From assembly GCF_000321225.1 (NCBI RefSeq), contig NW_004450459.1, forward strand, positions 3,252,100 through 3,316,099: DNA of 64,000 nucleotides. Direction: 5' to 3'. Below are positions 54,930 through 64,000 of this stretch, one piece after another (within the stretch, counting starts at the first letter, position 1; the number at the start of each line of letters is the position of its first letter). The DNA is from Odobenus rosmarus divergens. Taxonomy: Eukaryota > Chordata > Mammalia > Carnivora > Odobenidae. The position numbers were made by a program, and so were the translations under genes. The notes beneath the pieces are model-generated. The model saw only the letters and a program-made list of their open reading frames with translations, had not been told where the DNA came from and ran no database searches.

Positions 54930-55052
54930 TATACCATAATTAAGAGCTATAGCCAACTAATTAAGTCAAATTACATCTAATTATAAATCCAATAATCTAT
55001 GCCAAAACTAGTTGTTGATAGCTAAGGGAAAAATATACAGTTTTAATTAATC
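54930..55052. promoter_or_regulatory. Cluster of four TAATTA sites
   Basis: TAATTA at 54937-54942, 54958-54963, 54978-54983 and 55044-55049. The first three are 21 and 20 bp apart, two turns of the helix each. TAATTA is the core palindrome bound by many homeodomain proteins. The region shows no repeat family. Function is inference, and AT-rich DNA can produce such sites by chance. Confidence 0.25.
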
Positions 55053-55054
55053 TT

Positions 55055-56070
55055 CATTATGGATTGGTGTTTAAAGACATTTTTTTAACTCAAAAATATG
55101 GTTTTTTTACAAAATAATTGCTATGGTTCTCTTCTATCTAATACTTTGATTTAGGAATCAAACAACTAAAAAAATAGAAAGTCATTTTAGCAAAGAAAAA
55201 TTGGCCTTTAAAATTTATAAATTATGTTGATTATTAAATATTCCTAGAAAATTTGAAAGAAAATTATAAGATAATACTGGTGCTGGATAATTATTTAATG
55301 CACTATAATAAAATCTCCCTAAAACAAATTAAGAAGGATATATAAAAATTGGAAATGGCCAACAGTGGACTTATTAAATAATAAGATGGAAAATAAGGTG
55401 CACATAATGAGAAAAATTGAAGCTATGTAGTCTCCACATTAACTTAACTAGGGACAAATTAATAACTGTCTTCAAATAAATGAAAAGTAGAAATAAGGAA
55501 ATAAGAAAACTGCTGACAAGCAGTTTTGATTATTCATCCTGAATCTGAACAAAAGTACATTAAAAACATTAGTTTAACATAAAGAACTTACTAATCATAA
55601 AGAGGGTTAGTGTTACATAATCTGCAAAAAGCTATGGAGTTTTATCTCCGGATATCTTTAAAAATAATGTATGTGTATATATACATATACATGTATATGC
55701 ACACGTGAATATAAATAATAGCCCTAAATGTCTCTCCCTTCTAGTGTTGCTTGATAATTGAAAGAAAAAATCTATAGAAATTTTTAACTTTAAACTTAAA
55801 ATAATTTCAAGAAAATAAAAATTTCTCTTTGGCTTATGGTGTATTCATTTAGGGATAAATCCATTTTGAAATACAAGTGCATGAGCCTACCTTCTTCTAG
55901 GTAAAAAACGTGATAGACTACATGACCACAGAAATCCAAAAGAATGTGAGCTTTCCCAAAAGTTTGTGCTTCACTGCTCCCAGGATATGACAAGGCTATT
56001 ATCCTGGGACCTAGGATTTTGCAACTGAGTTGTTAGAGCAACTGGTGTCTGAGCATAATGACGCATTCCT
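55055..56070. other. Unique very AT-rich DNA
   Basis: A TGTATATATACATATACATG simple stretch lies at about 55672-55700. No family or exon. Confidence 0.45.
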
Positions 56071-56074
56071 GCAT

Positions 56075-56200
56075 TTATTAAATAAATATTTATTGGTCAT
56101 CTACTACATGTCAGCCATTATGCTAGACAGATGTGTAGAATAAAAAGTTGAAAAAGATTTAGCTCTTGTCCTCAAGAAACTGATGAAATAGAAAAAAGAT
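56075..56200 (-). mobile_element. L2 LINE 3'-end relic
   Basis: TTAAATAAATATTTATTGGTC, ATCTACTACATGTCAGCCAT, TATGCTAGACAGATG and TCTTGTCCTCAAGAAACTGA are the complement of the L2 end. Confidence 0.7.
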
Positions 56201-56204
56201 AAGA

Positions 56205-56845
56205 TCTGTATATAAATTACTAAAATAAAAAGAAAATACAGGTATCATGACAGAGATACCAACAAAGTGCTATGGTTTCAAGGAGGAAATAACCACTTCT
56301 TGGAAATGATGTATCAGGAGATTTTATAACAATTGTGCTACTTGATGATCATGAGTCGTGGGTAAGATTTGGATAGGAAAAGAAGGTTGATGAAGATAAT
56401 TCTCTCAAATCAAGTGAGAGTGATGAATTTAAAGAGCTTTATAATTAATCATTGTCTTTTTTGTTATTGTTCAATGCAGTCACATATAGTTTTTACTATA
56501 TGCCAGGCTCTAAAACAGAGGCTGGAAGTTTATAAGCCATTTATCCTTATACAGAACTAACCTTTATCAAATTACAAATTTTGTACCTGTGAGTCTTTCT
56601 TCTTGAAGAGCATAGGCATTTTCTCACTTCACTCTCTCCTCTCTTCTGATGTGATCAATTCAGACTTGTGACTTTTATTATCATCCACAAAGCTTATAAA
56701 TTTGTTTCTCCAACCTAGAGCTCTCTTCAGAGTTCCCAGCCATGTATCATTTGCCTAATTGATATCTCATGCACCACACTAAAATTATCTAAAACAACAT
56801 TTATAATCTTTCCCCCAAACCTGGCTTTCCCCCTGTATTTTCTAT
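56205..56845. other. Unique DNA, nothing recognised
   Basis: Sequence grades into the L2 relic near 56690. No exon. Confidence 0.4.
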
Positions 56846-56849
56846 CTCA

Positions 56850-57530
56850 CTAGGTGACACCAATATCCATCTAGTTATGCAAACCTGAAACCTAGGGATC
56901 ATCTCAACTGCTACCTCTCACTATGTGCCACACTAAATTAACCAATCAATTCCAATAATCCAACTCTACTGTTAAAAATCTCTAAAATTTATCCAGTTCT
57001 CCTCATGTTGTCTCACAATATGCAGGCACTCATTACCATTTTCTTTCATATGGACTATCATTAGAATACATTATTTCCCTACATCTATTTTTGTCTCCTT
57101 CCAATTCATCCCCCATACTGCAACTGGGAAGATTTTTGTAAAGCGAATCTCATCATGTAACTTCATTGCTTAAACCTTCCAAAGGCCATCAGAATGAAGA
57201 CCACATTTCTAAATAAGTGTCCAAACTCTTTCATGATCTGACCCTTCTCTAGTTCTCCAACCTGTTCTCAAAAGTGGACTGTCCTTGCTGTCTTGAGTGA
57301 AGCCTTCATTTGGGTTCTCCAGTATACCATTCTCCCTCCTCCTTTGTGGATTCTCTGCATATGCTTCTTCCTGGCCAGGGTTGGTTTCTACCATGTCCAT
57401 TGCCTTACTTTCAATTAATTTGACTTCTACTTATTTATCAGATCTCAGCTCAAATATCACTCCAGTAAGAAAACTGTGTATCACCACAGCATTTTTCCTT
57501 TGTGATCTTTTTTTTTTTTTACCTACACAC
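56850..57530 (+). mobile_element. L2 LINE relic, ORF2 C-terminal part
   Basis: AAACCTAGGGATCATCTCAA, TTTGTCTCCTTCCAATTCAT, ATACTGCAACTGGGAAGATT, TCATGTAACTTCATTGCTTA, AAAGGCCATCAGAATGAAG, TTTCATGATCTGACCCTTCTC and TCAGATCTCAGCTCAAATATC follow L2 ORF2 in order to near its end. Stops and frameshifts throughout. The short frames at 57209-57545 are pieces of it. A T12 run lies at about 57508. Confidence 0.85.
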
Positions 57531-57599
57531 ATAAAATTCAGGTAAGAAGTAATGTTAAATAATATGAAGATGGATTTATAGTTATAACATGGTGAAAAG

Positions 57600-60470
57600 C
57601 ATATGCATTTATCTCTTCTCCAGCCCCCAACTTCTCATTCAAAATGTATAAATATGCAGGAATAAAGAGAACAGAACAGGAATCAATAGTAGACTAGAGA
57701 GTTAAACAAATTAATTAGAGACTGAAAGTGAACTGAATGAGTAGAATCTGTTTTTAAGCAGAGCAGGGGTGACTATCACTGAAAAGATTTTTGAGAGGAA
57801 TACCAAAGAAAGATATGCTAATTTGCATCCACAGAAATCCAGAAAGTCTCAAGAATTAGGAGACACCAAGTATTGTGGAAGCAGGGTATGGTGAGTAAAT
57901 GGCTGAAAACAGTGGGATTGTTTGAAAGTCTGCCTAAGAAGTTTTGGACAACAAAGATACCACTTCTTTACCCCCAAGCACATTAAACTACCAGACGAAG
58001 CCACTCTCTACCTTCAGATGAAGCCAGAGAAGTATTATCTAGGGAAAGTGAACCAGAAAATCTCTAGATTCAGAAACACCAGAGACCCAGATTACAGGGA
58101 TGAGGTGCTGCACTGATAATAGGAAAGAGTAAGTAAGAATCTGCACACGAAATTTTGAGAAGCTCATGCCTTTTTGTTATATTCAGCTCCCAGACCGCAG
58201 GCAGAAATGGATAGAATAGAATACTTATCAGGCAAAAGATGGGAGTATCCTCTTCTAAAGAAATTGTTCAGCTCCAGATAAAAAGCTTACAGATACTGAT
58301 GTTTGTGGATTCCTGAATAAAAGAACTTTGTCTCTAAACAGTCATACTGCTGAAAGTTCACCAGCCAAGACACATCCATGAATACATAGCTTCTAATCAG
58401 CTTTTTGATGCCTTACTCTTAAATTTGATGGATAATTAAGAAAACCGAATAATTAAGGAATGTCTATAACATGAAAGACAAAGAACAAAGAAAGGCATTC
58501 ATAGGAAACAGAAACAAAGCCCGCAACAGAAGAAAATGTTTTAGAAAATCCTCTAATTACTTCAACAAAGAATATGCTGTTGCATATGAGAAAGAAAAGA
58601 ATTCAAGGAACATTTTAGGAACAAAATGTATTGGGTAATGAAAAAAATGATACTCAAACTGAAAAATTCAATAGAAGGTTTGGAAAATAGCCAATGAAAT
58701 CTCTGAAACTCTAGAATTAAAAAACAATCTGTGGACAATACATGAGAAAAAATTAAATTGGAGAATTCATCCAGGAAGATAACATTTGGCTAAAAGGAGT
58801 TCCAGAAAGAGAGAACAGAGAAATTGGAAGGGTAGAAATTATAAAAGAAATAATTCAAGACTATAAAACTGTTCTTCCAAACTAAACAACCTGAGCTTCC
58901 AAGTCAAAATGGTTCATCAGATGGTTGGGGGTGGGGGATGGGGGAGACATTAAAGTACCTTGTCGCTCTATAGAACCTCCCCACCCCCACGGGTGACCAC
59001 AGTCCTGGATCTTATGTTATTTCTTTGCTTTTCCTTGTAATTTTCCACCTAATGTATGATTCTCTTAAAAATGCTTTGCTTAAGTTTTGTTTTAAAACTT
59101 ACATAAAAAGGAATCATACACTTAAAAAAATAAAGTACTTTGTAATTTCAAAATGCTGGGGATAAGAGAAGGTCATAAAAGCAAGATCACAAAGAATTGG
59201 TACAGCTTCAGATATTGGCAAGAATGATGACTAATAATTTAAAGATACCTTCACTTTATTTCTTGAACTAACCAATAAACAAACAATGCAAAGATACATA
59301 CAAGACAAGGATACAAATAAACAAATACGGCTCCCCGGCTCAGAAAGACACTGAAAGTTATGTGCGCAAGACAGCCCATGAGAGGGAGGAGAACCAGGTG
59401 AGCAGAACTCAGAAGTGTAGGCAACACTGGGCTAGATTAAGCACTCAAGGGCCCAGAATTCATAACTAATAACACATGATGGAAGTCTTGCTAAGCCACA
59501 ATCCCACACTTTCTCATTAAGCCTACATCTGGTCTGGCCATGACCTTCCAAGCAAAGGTAGGCACAGGCACTAGAATAGCATCATACATCTCAAAAACAA
59601 TACTGGGAAGAAAAAGGAATTGAAGCAAAATCTTCAAAATTCTAAGGGAAATTGACTTCTGACCCAGGCTTTAGAACCAGTGTGACACGCAATAAAGTGT
59701 GAGAGTAGACTAAAGAAACGTTCAGACATAGGAGTCCTCAAAAATTTTATCTTGCATGAATCCTTTCTCAGGACGCTGAAGGATATACTCTACCAAGAGA
59801 CAAGTTTCAGGATCTAGATAACTGGGGATCCTACACAGCAAAGAGCCAAAGGGATTTTCCCGGTAATGTCAAGGGAAAACCTCAGGACAAGAGCTGTGCA
59901 AAGATTCCTGTGTGAGGACAGAAGGATCCAGGAATAAAACAGAACTGATTGGGCACCTAGTTAATTTGGCCTTGTAGAAAATAATACAACTGAAAATATC
60001 TAAAAGGCATTTTCAATTTCAGAAAGAGTAAAACAAAGTACAAAAAGGAAATGTAATCATGTCATTTCACTAAGTAGTCAATATTATTGATATGGTCATA
60101 ATATTATAAACATTGGGATAATGGGCAAGAGGTTGTAAAGTATAAGAAGGCCAAATTCTTATCTTCTAAAATATACATTTATCCTTTGAGTCTGCAATAT
60201 CATTTCTTGCAAAAAGTTTTTAATGACTTACGCTCAAGGTTATTTACTCTGACATTATTTGCAATAGCAAAAAAAATGGATATGATTCAATTGTTCTTCA
60301 ATAAAGAGCTCATTCAGTAAATGATGGGACATTCTCACAATGAAATATTATGCAGCTGTAGAAAAAGAATAAGGAAGATCTGCTAGACATACTGTTAAAT
60401 GACAAAAATTAAGGTAGAGATGTCACTCTTTACAGAACAATTATGACCAAAAATGCAGGGCAAATAACTG
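57600..60470 (+). mobile_element. L1ME/HAL1-like LINE relic
   Basis: The ORF1-like zone at 58560-58920 has GTTTGGAAAATAGCCAATG, TTTGGCTAAAAGGAGTTCC, AGAAAGAGAGAACAGAGAAAT and TAAAAGAAATAATTCAAG. 59690-59830 has AAGTGTGAGAGTAGACTAAAG, TCAGACATAGGAGTCCTCAA and TTTCTCAGGACGCTGAAGG. These are landmarks of the L1ME/HAL1 first reading frame. At 60185-60470 a LINE 3' part follows (CAATGAAATATTATGCAGC, ACTGTTAAATGACAAAAAT). Completely broken. I cannot tell HAL1 from a deleted L1ME. Confidence 0.7.
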
Positions 60471-60474
60471 AATC

Positions 60475-61390
60475 ATTGTTTTGTAATTCTTCAAGAAATG
60501 AACAATTGAGGCTAAAATCATTGTTGCATGAAACCATAGAAGAAGGTTGCGCATTGAATTTTACAGTGGAGAGATTAGGGTGTCAGCTTTACATCCAAGT
60601 TTGAATCATAGCACCTTCTAGGACTGGGAGGACCAGCTCTTATCCAGACATCATATGCCTCTGGAGGTCTGGAAAGAAAACTTAAGCCAAAATTGAATCT
60701 TAAATTCAATTTTTTAAACTTTTATTTATCTTAAAATTTTCACATAACTAATATTCTACTCCATAATATATGCACTTGTTTTGACAGAGCACTATCACTG
60801 TTAATTACTTGCCACTGAGCAAAACTGATGCTCCAGAAATAGGCACTTATCTCTTCTGTTGTTTTTCATACTTTCTGCCTTTCTAGCTTAAAGTTTTCCA
60901 CCATAAACTCATTAGTCTGTGTTAAGTATGTGGGAAAGGGGGAGGAGGCAGGGAAAGAGAGGGGGAGAGGGAAGGCAATCAGTCAGTTTAGGCAACATTT
61001 TCAAGAAGTTTGGTGGTAAAAACAGAATTGGGGAGACTAAGATGATACCGGGAATGCCTTTTTTTGTCAGGTTGGTTAAATTTTAAGACAATGAAGACAT
61101 AATTAAGATTGTTAGCAAGTAAAAAAAGTAAGTGGAGAAATAAGGTAAGAAGATGACAGGAAGCACAAACAGTAAGAAGGAAGGAGAGAAACAGAAGAGA
61201 ACACAGAAAAGGTTGCTGAAAATATAGTAACTTGGCAAGGTGATTATGGAGGGCAAATATTTAGTCAAATTATCACCAAATTAGGTGGGACTCACTGCTA
61301 TATCTAGCTCCTAAATTCTAGTCAACCCTCTTAAGAATTAATTTACCTTTCTGAACGGTATCAGTCTATTTTAATTTAATTTCACTGTAT
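60475..61390. other. Unique DNA with a purine tract
   Basis: A G/A-rich stretch (GGGAAAGGGGGAGGAGGCAG and following) lies at 60930-60976. No family or exon. Confidence 0.45.
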
Positions 61391-61405
61391 AAAAATGATA
61401 CTAGC

Positions 61406-61576
61406 GGGCACCTGGGTGGCTCAGTCAGTTAAGCGTCTGCCTTCGGCTCAGGTCATGATTGTGGGGTCCTGGGATTGAGCCCCACATCGGGCTCCCTGCT
61501 CTACAGGGAGCCTGCCTCTCCCTCTGCCTCTGCCCCTCTCTCTGCCTCTCATGAATAAATAAATAAAATCTTTTTA
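61406..61576 (+). mobile_element. CAN-SINE, SINEC_Cf-like short tail subtype
   Basis: Starts GGGCACCTGGGTGGCTCAGT, with AAGCGTCTGCCTTCGGCTCAG. The 3' part is GCCTCTCATGAATAAATAAA followed by TAAAATCTTT, different from the TGTCAAATAAATAA tail of the others, and the element is shorter (~171 bp). Target duplication AAAAATGATACTAGC (61391-61405) and AAAAATGATATTAGC (61577-61591), one mismatch in 15. Confidence 0.95.
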
Positions 61577-61589
61577 AAAAATGATATTA

Positions 61590-61830
61590 GCTGGCATTTA
61601 TTGCATGCTTACTGTATACCAGGCACTGTTCTAAGTGCCATGAGTGTATTAACTCATGCAACCTTGTGAGTAATATTGGATAGTATTTATATCTCCAATT
61701 CATAGATCAGGTGCCTGGGTTAGAAATGTTGATAGATCGAACTTACATAAGTCATACATCTAATAAGTTGTAGAACCGGGATTCAAACACAGGTATTCTG
61801 GTTCTAGAGCTTGCATGTTTAATCAACCCT
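61590..61830 (-). mobile_element. MIR SINE relic
   Basis: Complement: GCTTACTGTATACCAGGCAC, TGTTCTAAGTGCCATGAG, TAACTCATGCAACCTTGTG, GTAGAACCGGGATTCAAAC, TTGCATGTTTAATCAACCC. The CAN-SINE at 61406 abuts its end. Confidence 0.85.
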
Positions 61831-61834
61831 AATA

Positions 61835-62470
61835 TGAGCAGTCAGTTTTGATGCCTTATGCATTATCATTGTTAAGGTTTTATAATAATATTTTCTGATT
61901 TCTAACACATCTTTGAAACAACACCAAACTGAAGCAAATTGGGTAGAATTAAAACCATTTTTTAAACCACTTTTTTAAAGAAAAAAAATAAAAAGAACTT
62001 GTATCCCTAATGTAGAATAGGCCATTCTTTTTTTTTTTTCTTAGAATAGGCCATTCCTAAGAGAAAAACAATACTATTCATGTGTGTGGTAACTTACTAA
62101 TATAAATATAACTGGTTAATTTCAGAATTATGCAAGATGACTGGTCAAGGTCCTAAATGATCCATGGAAAATTAGTTTCACATATAAATTCAATTGTGTT
62201 AATAATGGTAATTAATCAGTGTCAACAATGGCAAGTGAAATAAAATTGGTGAGTTTTATTAATAAGTAAACAAAATTGGTATTTTCTATTACTGAACAAA
62301 GATTATGTTAAACATTAAGTTGCAAAAATCTTTTGGTCCTAATATACATAGTTTTTCATCTTACTGGTATTCACATGTAATGATAAAAGGGCTGACACTT
62401 ATAAAAAAAATATGTGCTGATGTAGTAAATACTCTGCTGTAAAAATTTATGGTATGTATAGCTTTGGGTA
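61835..62470. other. Unique AT-rich DNA
   Basis: A GAATAGGCCATTC 13-mer occurs at 62015 and 62044, separated by a T run. It is probably a small local duplication. No family or exon. Confidence 0.5.
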
Positions 62471-62490
62471 TCATTTAAGAGAAATTGTTT

Positions 62491-62677
62491 TTAAAATTTT
62501 TTATTTATTGATTGATTTGAGAGAGAGAGAGAGAGAGAACACAAGTGGGGGAGGGGCAGAGGAAGAAGCAGGCTCCCCGCTGAGCAGGGAGCCCGATGCT
62601 GGTTGGATCCCAGGACCCAGAGATCATGACCTGAGCTGAAGGCAGACTCTTAACCGACTGAGCCACTCAGAGTCCCC
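62491..62677 (-). mobile_element. CAN-SINE with perfect 16-bp duplication
   Basis: The complement of GGGGACTCTGAGTGGCTCAG ends at about 62677. The body has a (GA)n stretch at 62519-62538. Exact 16-bp target duplication TTAAGAGAAATTGTTT at 62475-62490 and 62678-62693. Confidence 0.96.
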
Positions 62678-62693
62678 TTAAGAGAAATTGTTT

Positions 62694-62985
62694 AATTGTA
62701 TTTTAGACATTTTACTATTAAAAAAAAAAAAATCTTATTTTTTACTTCCTTTTTCTTTTCTTAGTGTATGTACTAAAAGCTAAATTACTTAATTGGATGA
62801 AAAAAAACACAGGAAACTTTGATTTCCTTGTAATTAGAATAAAATGTTCATATGTTCTGTAATGGTGCTATCAATTAAATCTCTTAAGAATAATATAATT
62901 GAACTGACATTTAACTTGTCAGTTAAGAAAATTATCATAGTTTCATGTCCAATGTACATTGGGAAGCTGATTTTTTAGGTTAACT
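62694..62985. other. Unique DNA, nothing recognised
   Basis: AT-rich with an A13 run near 62720. Confidence 0.45.
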
Positions 62986-63001
62986 GAGAGTTGGTATTTT
63001 A

Positions 63002-63204
63002 TTTTATTTTATTTTTTTTTAATTTAATTTTTATTTATTTGACAGAGAGACAGCCAGAGAGGGAACACAAGCAGGGGGAGCGGGAGAGGGAGAAGCAGGC
63101 TTCCCGCAGAGCAGGAAGCCCGATGTGGGGCTCGATCCCAGGACCCTGGGATCATGACCTGAGCCGAAGGCAGACGCTTAACGACTGAGCCACCCAGGCG
63201 CCCA
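63002..63204 (-). mobile_element. CAN-SINE, younger subtype, near consensus
   Basis: The complement of TGGGCGCCTGGGTGGCTCAG ends at 63204. Tail complement TTTTATTTTATTTTTTTTTT at the left. Exact 16-bp target duplication GAGAGTTGGTATTTTA at 62986-63001 and 63205-63220. Confidence 0.97.
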
Positions 63205-63334
63205 GAGAGTTGGTATTTTAAATGGTGGCAAACTTCCAGAGTCAAATGGATTCACTCATGGAAGACTACTGCTTAAAGCTGGAATAAATTAGCATAGGGT
63301 AGGTAGATAAGACGTCTACCAGAAATCACTAGAA

Positions 63335-63490
63335 AATCTGGATTTATCTATCTATATATGTATATGAAGATAAATATAAGCAGATATTTATATATAAATG
63401 ATATATATAATATATAGTACTACATATTAATATATTATCAAATAATATTTATTATAGAAATATATAAAATTTATTTAAATATATATATTG
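63335..63490. repeat. AT-rich (TA)n-like tract
   Basis: About 150 bp almost free of G and C, with TATCTATCTATATATG, ATATATAATATATAG, AATATATTATC and ATTTAAATATATATATTG. Confidence 0.9.
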
Positions 63491-63925
63491 AAAGCATCAC
63501 AGGGCTGCTGAGGCAACCAACACTTGAAAGACTAAGATCCTAGATGAAGGAGAACAAAAAAGTGAGTCACTTTTTTTCCTGTGAGCATCAGCATATCTTG
63601 TCTCTAATTTAGAGACTGAGGCCAGGCAGAAAGCCATGGTGAAGGAGTGGAGATACCAGCAGAGCACAATCTCACAAGACAAGAGAGAGACAAATGTTGG
63701 GAGGCCAGGGTGCTGTGATTAGAGGGGCCAAGATCCTGGTGAGATAGGAGGCACAAAGTAACTCCAGATCTCAGTGGTTTTCCCCTCTAGACATTTGCCC
63801 TATTTTTAAGTTTCTCAGGTAAAGTGGCTAAGAAGCTAAGTAGAAACCCACTGAAAAGAAGAGTGGAGTTCGAAATAATAAAATTTACAAACTCACTGGC
63901 TACAAGGTCCATCAATGATCTCCTA
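63491..63925. other. Unique DNA, nothing recognised
   Basis: Somewhat higher GC than its surroundings. The minus frame at 63497-63682 shows no domain. Confidence 0.45.
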
Positions 63926-63927
63926 TG

Positions 63928-64000
63928 TTATGAGGTGAATTGTGTACCCCCACAAATTCCTATGTTGATGTGCTAAGCCCTAATACCTCAAAATGTGACT
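63928..64000 (+). mobile_element. MLT1-type LTR, start only
   Basis: TGTTATGAGGTGAATTGTGT, ACCCCCACAAATTCCTATG, TTGATGTGCTAAGCCCTAAT and ACCTCAAAATGTGACT give the left (5') end of an MLT1A/B-like LTR in plus orientation, cut by the window edge. It is the same family as the minus copies at 34366 and 35647. Confidence 0.8.

Noticed and set aside
63335..63490. AT-rich tract as a replication origin or scaffold attachment site
   Set aside because: Composition alone supports only a simple AT-rich tract; no further signal is visible.
1..64000. CRISPR array, operon, prophage or other prokaryotic system
   Set aside because: No regularly spaced direct repeats with spacers, no dense coding, no ribosome-binding sites. 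The repeats are carnivore retroelements.
1..64000. CpG island or housekeeping promoter
   Set aside because: CG dinucleotides are sparse everywhere except inside younger SINEs.

Overview
The window is a gene-poor stretch of a carnivore nuclear genome. The diagnostic evidence is 23 copies of the tRNA-derived CAN-SINE, on both strands. Each starts near GGGGCRCCTGGGTGGCTCAG, carries degenerate A and B boxes of a pol III promoter, has a pyrimidine-rich middle and usually ends in (AAATA)n-AATCTT-A(n). The carnivore LINE-1 3' UTR is also present in several copies. Most SINEs are of the ~200-bp type with a CCCCTGCTTGTG tail region, and one (61406) has the CATGAATAAATAAATAAAATCTT tail. I infer Caniformia, probably an arctoid (bear, seal or mustelid side), but cannot fix the species.

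I found no protein-coding exon that I can defend. The longest open frames (203, 126, 124, 116 and 115 codons) mostly lie in decayed L2, MIR or SINE sequence, and none shows a protein family signature. The only small RNA sequences are dead retrocopies: a U4 snRNA fragment at 2847-2906 (minus) and a U6 snRNA pseudogene at 50984-51080 (plus), each with target-site duplications.

Layout. 0-5 kb: a perfect 17-bp inverted repeat at the left edge, MIR, two CAN-SINEs, and an MLT1-type solo LTR with the U4 fragment at its end. 5-9 kb: one old L1M element running from its ORF1 region to its 3' UTR, later interrupted by a MER2 DNA transposon, an MLT1A LTR and a CAN-SINE. 10-25 kb: dense CAN-SINEs in and around L2, L1 and MIR relics. 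25-48 kb: older repeats (MIR, L2, hAT elements, three ancient LTRs) and eight CAN-SINEs. 48-61 kb: no CAN-SINE for about 13.7 kb, but a 5'-inverted L1, the U6 pseudogene, two unique-looking blocks that may be conserved noncoding DNA, an L2 copy and an L1ME/HAL1-like relic. 61-64 kb: three CAN-SINEs, an AT-rich tract, and the start of an MLT1-type LTR cut by the window edge.

The elements do not work together as a pathway. What the window offers is a readable insertion history: L1M, L2 and MIR first, then MER2 and MLT1, then carnivore L1 and CAN-SINEs. It also holds some local rearrangements and a few candidate regulatory stretches.
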